Source: an uncultured Bacteroidales bacterium
Lineage (GTDB): Bacteria > Bacteroidota > Bacteroidia > Bacteroidales > JAFGXI01
Direction: 5' to 3'
NCBI GenBank assembly: GCA_947311115.1
Contig: CAMZKE010000021.1
Span: 1 to 54,550 of the forward strand
Length of the DNA: 54,550 nt
Both the position numbers and the translations under genes were made by a program. Positions 47,956-54,550 of this stretch are shown one piece after another. Each line of letters opens with the position of its first letter. Within the stretch, counting starts at the first letter, position 1. The notes beneath the pieces are model-generated. The model was not told the origin of the DNA and made no database searches. It saw nothing but the letters and a program-made list of their open reading frames with translations.

Positions 47956-47987
47956 CAAATGTATATTGATTTATAGTTAATCGCAAA
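47956..47987 (-). promoter_or_regulatory. Bacteroidota-type promoter of the split permease operon
   Basis: On the minus strand TTTG (47987-47984), 20 bases, then TACATTTG (47963-47956) match both consensus elements. Transcription should start near 47950, which fixes the start codon at 47928. Confidence 0.65.
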
Positions 47988-48091
47988 TCTACGATTAATA
48001 TTTTTGGAAGTCACCTATATTTAAAAAAGTTATAAACTTAAAGCTAACTATGTCAGATAGTATCAAATTTATTACAATAAATTATCGTTAT

Positions 48092-48189
48092 TTTAATCTG
48101 TTTGGGTTTAATTCCCGTCCCTTGGGACGTATAAAAGAATAGTATTCCAAAACGATACCTCGTCCGCTTGCGGCGAGGAGATTCATTTA
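48092..48189 (+). repeat. Dispersed two-hairpin repeat, copy B (full length)
   Basis: It is identical to copy A over 98 bases except for one missing C. Its last three bases are the stop codon of the minus-strand fusion gene, so it was probably inserted or copied at the very end of that gene. Confidence 0.85.
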
Positions 48190-51100
48190 GGTATCTAATA
48201 ATTTTTCTAAATAATCAACGCCATAATTAAATAATTTATTATTGTTATCCTTTACAGTATGTTCTATATTAAATATTTGCAAGTCAGTTTTTACAGGCAG
48301 TAACGATATAATTTCATTCATTACATCATTGTAATCGCTTAGTTTGTTTAATCCAAATTTTGCATTAATTGCAATTAATTGTTCAAGTGTAGTTTGTTCA
48401 ATTTTACAATTTATACCGGCATTAAATTGTTGAATTATTTTTTGTGTATTTGTGAAACTACCATTGTTTTCTATAGTGAAACTTGCTGGTAAAATTAAAT
48501 CAGCTTTTTCTGCTGTTTTGGTCATAAAACTATCTTGCACAACAAGAAAATCTACATCAAACCATTTATTTGTTTTTTCAGGTATTAGTGCTGTACCTAC
48601 AGGGTCTTCACCAAAAATAAATATATTCTTAAACTTACCTGTCTCAATAGCTTCAAACGGTTTTATTTTTGCAGTGTTTGGTAATTTGGAAATATTCCAT
48701 GTTTGCTTAACTTTTTCGGCAAATTCTGTATTTTCAAATTTTTGCATTCCAACACTGTGTTTCGGACAAATTCCCATATCGGTTAAACCGTGCGAATTAT
48801 TTTTTTCTTTTATTGCAACAATTCCGTTTGCAGTTTTACCTAATTTACCTGTTATAATTGCTAGGTTATATAATTCAAAACTTGTATTTGCTGAGATTTC
48901 CTCTTCATTAAAGAGCAATATTGCATTTATCTCATTGTTATATTGTTTTGTAAATTCAATAATATCGTTAGGGCAATAAATACCTGATTTATGTACTAAA
49001 TTGGAATACTCTTCGGATAGAAGTTTTTGTTTATATTCTTCAAATCCTGTAGTGCGGTCATTAATAAATAAATTGTTTTGTAAATTATGCGATAAAATAT
49101 AATGATTTACAGCTTTAATGAAGTAATAGAATGAATCAATTTCTATAATATAATCAGCTCTTAATTTAGCTTTTTCGTTAATATTTGTAGTTATTAACTG
49201 TACAGGAATATTTAGCCGTTTGCGTGCATTGTTTATAAAAAATGATGAAACGCCTTTAAATTTATTACCAAAATAGTAGATTTTACTTGCATTTTTAAGT
49301 TCATCAAACTTGGCATTTGCAGTATTATTAAAATGATAACCTATACCACGCCCCATATAATGAAAGCTTGATATGTTGTTGGTTTTAGCACCTGCACGGG
49401 CTAATTTTTGTGCCAAGTAAAGCTCTTCGTTACTCATTCTTGCACCGGCAAAAAACATATTTTCATCAGGTTTAACCGAGCTTATTTTTTCTTTAATAAT
49501 ATTGTATGCTTGATTAAACGATATTTGTTTCCACTGTCCATTTTCTTTTAAAAGCGGTTTTGTAATTCTGTTAGGATTATTAATATATTGATAACCGAAT
49601 TTTCCTTTTTTACATATCAAATCATTGTTAACAAGCCCATTGCTTGAACTAACTTTCATTACATATCCATTACGATGATTTATTTCTATTTCGCAACCTA
49701 CTGAGCAGTAATTACATATTGTTTTAGCTTTATCTAATTTTAATGGTCCAGGTTTAAATTTATAATTTTCGGTAATTGCACCGGTTGGGCAAGTTTCAAT
49801 ACATAAACCGCAACTTACACAATTTGTGTTGTTTAAGCTACTGCCCATAGCAGGTGCAACATAAGTTTCAAATCCTCGATTTACAAGTCCAAGAGCATTT
49901 GCACCAACTACTTCATCGCACATTCTAATACAGCGAGAGCATAAAATACATTTATTATTATCAATTTCTATATATTCGTGCGAAAAATCTATTTTATATT
50001 CTTTAAACTCGCCTTCATACACTTCCTGTTGGGCTCCGTAAGTTGTACTGTGTTCTTTCAGTTCACAATCAAAATACTCAACACAGCCACATTCGATACA
50101 TCGTTGAGCCTCTTTTATTGCAATATTTTCGTTTGCATAACCAAGTTCAACTTCATTGAAATTCATTCTAAGTTCTGTGTCTAAAACGGGCATTTCTTCG
50201 CGTAATTGTCGGGCATATTTTCCTACATATTCTTCGCGAGATTGTTTCTTAAAATTGTCTTTTTTACTTAAAAATTCTTTTTGCTTTGGCTTAATTTCTT
50301 CACCCGCCAAATATTGTTTAACCGAATGTACTGCTATATTTGCTTGAGCAATAGCTTCAATTAGTGTTGCCGCACCTGTTACTCCATCGCCGGCTGCAAA
50401 AACTGAAGGAATACCTGTTTGTAAGGTTTTAGGATTTGCATCAATATCGCCCCATTTATTTATTTTTAACTCGCCTTTATCGGTGTACTTGTTAATATCA
50501 TTAATAAAATTAACATTTGTTTTTTGACCAATTGCGGCTAAAATATAATCTGCTTTAAGTTCAAATTCACTATCCTCAATAGGCATTGGTCTTCTTCGTC
50601 CTGAAGAGTCAGGCTCACCAAGTTTCATTTTAATTAAAGTTATCGATTTTAACTTTCCATTTTCATCTTTGTTTACTTTAGTAGGGTTTGTTAAAATCAT
50701 ATACTCAACGCCCTCTAATTTACTTTCGTGAATTTCAATTGGATTTGCAGGCATTTCTTTTTCGGTACGGCGATAAACAATAACTGTACGTTTTGCACCA
50801 AGACGCTGCGATGTTCTTATGCAATCCATTGCGGTATTTCCTCCACCAACAACTAGAACTGTTTTGCCTGAAAAATCAGGTTTTTTACCTGTCATTTCCA
50901 TTTGGTTGAGAAACTCAACACCGGCGTAAACTCCTTCGGCATTTTCGCCATCAACACCAAGTAAAGTCCCTTTTTGAGAGCCAATAGTTAGAATTGTTGC
51001 ATCGTAATTTTCTTTAATTTTTTTATATGATAAGTTTTCTCCAAAATTTTTGTTATAAAAAATATTTACTCCAAGTTCAGTTATTGTTTCAACTTCTTTA

Positions 51101-51834
51101 TCGAGCAAATCGTTAGGTAGCCTATATTCAGGAATACCGTAACGTAACCAACCACCTGCGTATTTTTTTGCTTCGTAAATATCAACCTGATGTCCTTCTT
51201 GTTGAAGATAATAAGCTGATGTTAAACCTCCGGGACCAGCACCAATAACAGCAACTTTTTTACCTGTACTTTGTTTTACTTCTGGTTTATAATGATTTGT
51301 TGCTAAATCGTAATCAGAGGCAAAACGCTTTAAATAATCTATTCCTACAGGTGCATTTTCGTTTAATAAATTTCTTCTACACGCATCTTCGCAAGGGCGA
51401 ACACACACACGGCCACATATTGCGGGTAATGGGTTTACTTCTTTTATTAATTTAACGGCTTCGGAATACATTCCTTTATCAATAAGCGAAATATAGCCTT
51501 GAACATCGACACCTGCCGGGCAAGTTTCTTTACACGGAGCCGCACAATCAGCATAATGATTGCTTAAAAGCAAATCAAGAGCAGTTTTTCGTGCTTTGTA
51601 AATATCTTTACTATCGGTAATAATTTCCATTCCATCGGTAACTTTTGTTGAGCAAGATGGCTGATTAGCTTTTATTCCTTCAATTTTTACAACACATACA
51701 TAGCACGATGAATATGGCTCAAGGCGTGGGTCGTGGCATAGAGTTGGTATGTGTATCCCTTCGCGTTTTGCAACATCTAAAATTGTATCACCTTCGTTGG
51801 CTTGAATATATTTATTATTTATTTTTATTTTCAT
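48187..51834 (-). CDS. 2Fe-2S / GltD-type flavoprotein / ferredoxin / molybdopterin-fold fusion oxidoreductase
   Basis: The 1215-residue protein has four parts. First is a 2Fe-2S domain (C33, C44, C47, C61). A GltD-type part (about 90-510) has cysteine clusters at 97-105 and 140-152, the FAD loop GAGPGG (198-203) and an NAD(P) loop GGGNTAMD (330-337). Ferredoxin-like cysteine clusters follow (579-584, 629-639, 672-682). Last is a molybdopterin-oxidoreductase fold from about 705, with a 4Fe-4S site C707, C710, C714, C741. At the usual Cys/Sec metal ligand (about 824-827) it reads SSFHYMG, so formate dehydrogenase activity is unlikely. With the NuoE- and NuoF-like proteins upstream it should form a soluble NAD(P)-linked, possibly electron-bifurcating complex. 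Confidence 0.85.
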   Translation of the reverse strand: MKIKINNKYIQANEGDTILDVAKREGIHIPTLCHDPRLEPYSSCYVCVVKIEGIKANQPSCSTKVTDGMEIITDSKDIYKARKTALDLLLSNHYADCAAPCKETCPAGVDVQGYISLIDKGMYSEAVKLIKEVNPLPAICGRVCVRPCEDACRRNLLNENAPVGIDYLKRFASDYDLATNHYKPEVKQSTGKKVAVIGAGPGGLTSAYYLQQEGHQVDIYEAKKYAGGWLRYGIPEYRLPNDLLDKEVETITELGVNIFYNKNFGENLSYKKIKENYDATILTIGSQKGTLLGVDGENAEGVYAGVEFLNQMEMTGKKPDFSGKTVLVVGGGNTAMDCIRTSQRLGAKRTVIVYRRTEKEMPANPIEIHESKLEGVEYMILTNPTKVNKDENGKLKSITLIKMKLGEPDSSGRRRPMPIEDSEFELKADYILAAIGQKTNVNFINDINKYTDKGELKINKWGDIDANPKTLQTGIPSVFAAGDGVTGAATLIEAIAQANIAVHSVKQYLAGEEIKPKQKEFLSKKDNFKKQSREEYVGKYARQLREEMPVLDTELRMNFNEVELGYANENIAIKEAQRCIECGCVEYFDCELKEHSTTYGAQQEVYEGEFKEYKIDFSHEYIEIDNNKCILCSRCIRMCDEVVGANALGLVNRGFETYVAPAMGSSLNNTNCVSCGLCIETCPTGAITENYKFKPGPLKLDKAKTICNYCSVGCEIEINHRNGYVMKVSSSNGLVNNDLICKKGKFGYQYINNPNRITKPLLKENGQWKQISFNQAYNIIKEKISSVKPDENMFFAGARMSNEELYLAQKLARAGAKTNNISSFHYMGRGIGYHFNNTANAKFDELKNASKIYYFGNKFKGVSSFFINNARKRLNIPVQLITTNINEKAKLRADYIIEIDSFYYFIKAVNHYILSHNLQNNLFINDRTTGFEEYKQKLLSEEYSNLVHKSGIYCPNDIIEFTKQYNNEINAILLFNEEEISANTSFELYNLAIITGKLGKTANGIVAIKEKNNSHGLTDMGICPKHSVGMQKFENTEFAEKVKQTWNISKLPNTAKIKPFEAIETGKFKNIFIFGEDPVGTALIPEKTNKWFDVDFLVVQDSFMTKTAEKADLILPASFTIENNGSFTNTQKIIQQFNAGINCKIEQTTLEQLIAINAKFGLNKLSDYNDVMNEIISLLPVKTDLQIFNIEHTVKDNNNKLFNYGVDYLEKLLDT

Positions 51835-51915
51835 TTTGATCTTTTTCTATTGTTAAACTGTTCTATTGTTGATGTGCTTAATAATATTTTTTAGTATAAA
51901 AAATTTTACTTTTAT

Positions 51916-53703
51916 TTATATACTTAAATTCAGTTTATCTAAAGTTATAGCGTTAAAGTTACATTTTGTAAAACATATACCGCAATGAATACAATCTGCT
52001 TGACGTATAAAATGTACTTCTTTTTTTGAGCCATCGATAGCATCAACCGGACAGCCGATTGCACAAAGTGTACAACCTGTACAGTTATTTGGGTCAACTT
52101 CAAAAGTAATTAATGGTTTGCAATTTAACGATGGGCACCGTTTTTTAACAATATGAGCTTCAAACTCGAAACGAAAATATTTTATAGCTGTTAAAACCGG
52201 ATTTGGTGCAGTTTGTCCTAATCCACAAAGTGAATTATTTTTAATTTGTTCACCAAGCTCTTCGAGTCGTTCAATATCGCCATCTTTACCTTTGCCCTCA
52301 ACAATTCGGTTTAATATTTCCAGCATACGTTTAGTACCAACACGGCAAAATGTACATTTGCCACAACTTTCTTCGGCTGTAAAGTTTAAGAAAAAACGAG
52401 CCATATCTACCATACAAGTAGTTTCGTCCATAACAACCATTCCGCCGGACCCCATAATTGCTCCGGTTGCATTAACACTATCGTAATCTACCGGCGTATC
52501 TATTAAACTTTCAGGAATACAGCCTCCTGAAGGTCCCCCAAGTTGAACAGCTTTAAATTTTTTACCCTTAGGAATCCCTCCGCCAAGTTTAAAAATTATA
52601 TCACGAATTGATATTCCCATTGGTACTTCAACCAAGCCTCCATGATTTATTTTACCTGTTAATGCAAAGACTTTGGTTCCTGTAGATTTTTCGGTTCCAT
52701 ATTTTGAAAATTCTTTTGCTCCGTTTGCTAAAATCCAAGAAATATTTGCAAGGGTTTCTACATTATTTATGTTTGTTGGCTTTTTCCATAATCCGGAAAC
52801 GGCAGGAAAAGGAGGCCGTTTACGAGGCATTCCTCGTTCTCCTTCAACCGATGCTATAAGAGCGGTTTCTTCACCACAAACAAATGCTCCTGCTCCTTCT
52901 TTTACGTATATATTGAGGTTGAAACCATTAATACCCATTATATTATCGCCTAAATAGCCTTTTTCTTTTGCTTGTTTTATTGCAATATTTAATCGTTGAA
53001 TTGCAAGAGGGTATTCTGCTCTACAGTATATTACGCCTTGATTTGCACCAATAGCATAAGCTCCAATTAACATTCCTTCTAATACAGAGTGAGGGTCGCC
53101 TTCAAGTAACGACCTATCCATAAAAGCACCAGGGTCGCCTTCGTCGGCATTACAAATAATAAATTTTTCTTCACTTTTACTTTTGTTTGCAAATTGCCAT
53201 TTTAAACCTGTTGGGAATCCTCCACCACCACGACCTCTAATGCCTGAGTCTAATATTTCTTTTATTACACTTTCTTGCGATAATTTTTCGCTTGCAATTT
53301 TATTTATTGCCGAATAACCACCTCGTTCAATGTATTCATTAATTCTTTCAGGATTAATATAACCACAATTTCGAAGAGCAATTTTTACTTGTCCGTTTAG
53401 AAAGTCTTTTTCGCTTGTTTCAAATTTATCGGTTTTTACTACCCATTCTTTTATTATTTCGTTGTTATTTATGTGGCGTTCAATAATTTCAGTAGCTCGT
53501 TTTTCGTCAACATTGCCATAGATATACGAGCCTTTTTCATCAATAATTTCAACTAGAGGCTCTTTGTAACACATGCCAATACATGATGTTTTATCAAGAA
53601 TAAATTTTTTATCTTTAATTATATTTAGAGTGTTGTAAGTTTTTTTTGCTCCGGCAGCTATTCCACAACTACCAAGTCCCACTATTACTTTTTTTGTTAT
53701 CAT
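51916..53703 (-). CDS. NuoF/HydB-like NADH-binding flavoprotein subunit
   Basis: The 595 residues comprise an N-terminal thioredoxin-like 2Fe-2S region (about 1-90), the FMN/NADH domain (RGRGGGGFPTGLKWQFA, NADEGDPGAFMDRSLLEG), a SLBB region and the N3 cluster motif ESCGKCTFCRVG...SLCGLG. Two C-terminal 4Fe-4S sites end it (CTGCTLCAIGCP, CIHCGICFTKC). The N-terminal 2Fe-2S shows only three ligand cysteines (C13, C41, C45), with alanine where the second is usual. The extra ferredoxin domain is typical of HydB/HndC-type subunits of hydrogenase and formate dehydrogenase complexes rather than respiratory NuoF. It overlaps the NuoE-like gene by 4 bases. Confidence 0.92.
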   Translation of the reverse strand: MITKKVIVGLGSCGIAAGAKKTYNTLNIIKDKKFILDKTSCIGMCYKEPLVEIIDEKGSYIYGNVDEKRATEIIERHINNNEIIKEWVVKTDKFETSEKDFLNGQVKIALRNCGYINPERINEYIERGGYSAINKIASEKLSQESVIKEILDSGIRGRGGGGFPTGLKWQFANKSKSEEKFIICNADEGDPGAFMDRSLLEGDPHSVLEGMLIGAYAIGANQGVIYCRAEYPLAIQRLNIAIKQAKEKGYLGDNIMGINGFNLNIYVKEGAGAFVCGEETALIASVEGERGMPRKRPPFPAVSGLWKKPTNINNVETLANISWILANGAKEFSKYGTEKSTGTKVFALTGKINHGGLVEVPMGISIRDIIFKLGGGIPKGKKFKAVQLGGPSGGCIPESLIDTPVDYDSVNATGAIMGSGGMVVMDETTCMVDMARFFLNFTAEESCGKCTFCRVGTKRMLEILNRIVEGKGKDGDIERLEELGEQIKNNSLCGLGQTAPNPVLTAIKYFRFEFEAHIVKKRCPSLNCKPLITFEVDPNNCTGCTLCAIGCPVDAIDGSKKEVHFIRQADCIHCGICFTKCNFNAITLDKLNLSI

Positions 53704-54227
53704 TTTGCTGTTTGTTCTTTACGTTTTATTTGCTTTATTACTTTTGTAGCCGCTTTGCCGTCTAGGTTTCCATAAGTTTCATCTCCAATCATAATTACCG
53801 GAGCTAAAGAGCAACACCCTAAACATGCAACACTCTCTAATGTGAACAGCATATCTTCGGTTGATTCGCCGTCTTTAATATTTAAAACTTCTTCTAAAGC
53901 TTGGGTTAAAATGGGTGCATCTTGTACGTGGCAAGCAGTTCCATGACAAACTTTTACAATATGTTTTCCTACCGGTTTTAACCTAAACTGCGAATAAAAT
54001 GTAGCAACTCCGTAAATATCGCTTAAAGCGGTTCCTGTCTCTTTACTTATAAGATAAAATGCTTCTTTAGGTATATATCCAAAAATTGTTTGAGTACCCT
54101 GCAGTAAAGGTATTAAGTTTCCTCGCTTGCCTTTGTATTTTTCAATAAGCTTGCTAACAGAGCTTAAATCAATATGTTCTGTTTGAGCTGTATCTTCGAT
54201 GTTTTCAACTATTCTGCCTACTCTCAT
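53700..54227 (-). CDS. NuoE/HydC-like 2Fe-2S subunit
   Basis: The 175-residue thioredoxin-like ferredoxin has 2Fe-2S ligands C94, C99 (CHGTAC), C135 and C139 (CLGCC). Family features include YGVATFYSQF (72-81). It passes electrons between the NADH-binding flavoprotein and other clusters. It is the first gene of the nuoE-nuoF-fusion operon and overlaps nuoF by ATGA. A CRP/FNR-like site lies 50 bases upstream of its start. The rest of a respiratory complex I is absent, so it belongs to a soluble complex. Confidence 0.93.
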   Translation of the reverse strand: MRVGRIVENIEDTAQTEHIDLSSVSKLIEKYKGKRGNLIPLLQGTQTIFGYIPKEAFYLISKETGTALSDIYGVATFYSQFRLKPVGKHIVKVCHGTACHVQDAPILTQALEEVLNIKDGESTEDMLFTLESVACLGCCSLAPVIMIGDETYGNLDGKAATKVIKQIKRKEQTAK

Positions 54228-54276
54228 ATTTATGTAATTTTGCTACTAATTTCTATGTTTTTTTACATTTTTTTTA

Positions 54277-54288
54277 TGATAAATATCA
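54277..54288. promoter_or_regulatory. CRP/FNR-like site upstream of the nuoE-like operon
   Basis: TGAT-AAAT-ATCA matches the TGAT-N4-ATCA core. The wider ATGATAAATATCAC differs from the napA site at two of 14 bases. It lies 50 bases before the start codon. Confidence 0.5.
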
Positions 54289-54396
54289 CAAAAAAGTACT
54301 TATTAAGATAAAAAGATATAAATATAGTTAAATTTGTTGGGCTTAAAAAAATTTGTATGTTTATATTGCTTGTAATGAGATATGAAAGCGGGAATA

Positions 54397-54455
54397 TTTA
54401 ATCTGTTTGGGTTAAATTACCTGCCTATTAGGTTGTATTAACCCGCATTATTCAT
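54397..54455 (+). repeat. Dispersed repeat, copy D (degenerate)
   Basis: It begins TTTAATCTGTTTGGGTTAAA and shares TGCCTAT with copy E, but it lacks the second hairpin. The right edge is approximate. Confidence 0.55.
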
Positions 54456-54516
54456 ATAATTCAATAATATTACGTATAATCTGTTTATAGACAGTCGTTT
54501 ATCACAAAACCCAAAA

Positions 54517-54532
54517 CACCCAAATTTGGGTG
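54517..54532. repeat. 16-base perfect palindrome
   Basis: CACCCAAATTTGGGTG reads the same on both strands without a loop, as expected of a dimeric-protein binding site rather than a terminator. The gene it might control lies beyond the window. Confidence 0.55.
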
Positions 54533-54550
54533 ATTATATTTTTCAATATA

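Larger units (their letters stand above)
54228..54550. other. Upstream region of the nuoE-like operon
   Basis: No gene is supported in these 323 bases. They contain the FNR-like site (54277-54288), degenerate repeat copy D (54397-54455) and a 16-base palindrome (54517-54532). No exact -7 TAnnTTTG was found on the minus strand. Confidence 0.6.

Noticed and set aside
48092-48186. Short minus-strand ORF inside repeat copies A and B (starts MNLLAASGRG)
   Set aside because: The one-base difference between the copies shifts the frame, and the sequence is better explained by the two conserved hairpins.
48187-51834. Calling the 1215-residue protein a formate dehydrogenase alpha subunit
   Set aside because: The molybdopterin fold is there, but no Cys or Sec is found at the metal-ligand position and no in-frame TGA suggests selenocysteine.

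Overview
The window is AT-rich DNA from a member of the Bacteroidota, probably an anaerobic or facultatively anaerobic relative of the Bacteroidales or Marinilabiliales. This rests on several secreted proteins with type IX secretion (T9SS) type A sorting tails, a Bacteroidota-specific membrane family (DUF6427), and -7 promoter elements of the form TAnnTTTG upstream of several genes. No genus can be assigned from the sequence alone.

Layout. The left edge holds the tail of an unknown gene (1-90) and a dispersed hairpin repeat. On the minus strand, 261-3636 reads as one operon: a flavin reductase interrupted by an in-frame TGA, a DUF427 protein, an EgtD-like histidine methyltransferase and a SpoIIE-type phosphatase with a zinc ribbon and PAS domain. 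A three-domain rhodanese (3771-5057) and a large T9SS cargo protein (5186-7363) follow. A class III cyclase-HD fusion lies on the plus strand at 7476-8822. The minus strand from 15481 down to 8817 carries housekeeping genes: an LpxH-like phosphatase, an acyl-CoA ligase, an NdpA-like nucleoid protein, purD, a DUF6427 membrane protein and an AraC regulator with a metal-binding-like N-terminus.

A tRNA with anticodon CAT (15597-15670) stands just before a type I restriction-modification locus (16148-24022, plus strand). Two further PD-(D/E)XK nuclease-like genes lie between hsdM and hsdR. Next comes a tight minus-strand operon of four T9SS cargo genes (30044-24203): M14 carboxypeptidase, lysyl-endopeptidase-like protease, PHB-depolymerase-like esterase and Asp-box propeller. 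A TPR-AraC membrane regulator sits upstream. The control region between them holds three copies of CGAATGT.

The plus-strand block 32449-40303 is a periplasmic nitrate reductase operon: napA, napG, napH, napB, a napL-like beta-propeller, napD and an outer-membrane porin. It resembles the NapC-less arrangement of Campylobacterota. To its right are an OmpA/PD40 protein, an ATP-cone-Mrr endonuclease-like protein, a spondin-domain lipoprotein, a membrane MutS homologue and a permease split over two genes. The right end is an operon of nuoE-like, nuoF-like and a 1215-residue fusion of 2Fe-2S, GltD-type flavoprotein, ferredoxin and molybdopterin-type domains. The last domain lacks the Cys/Sec metal ligand.

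Connections. Near-identical CRP/FNR-like palindromes (ATGAT-AAAA-ATCAT and ATGAT-AAAT-ATCAC) lie upstream of napA and of the nuoE-like gene, which suggests common control of the two redox operons. A dispersed two-hairpin repeat occurs five times (131, 32110, 40315, 48092, 54397), always in the same orientation.
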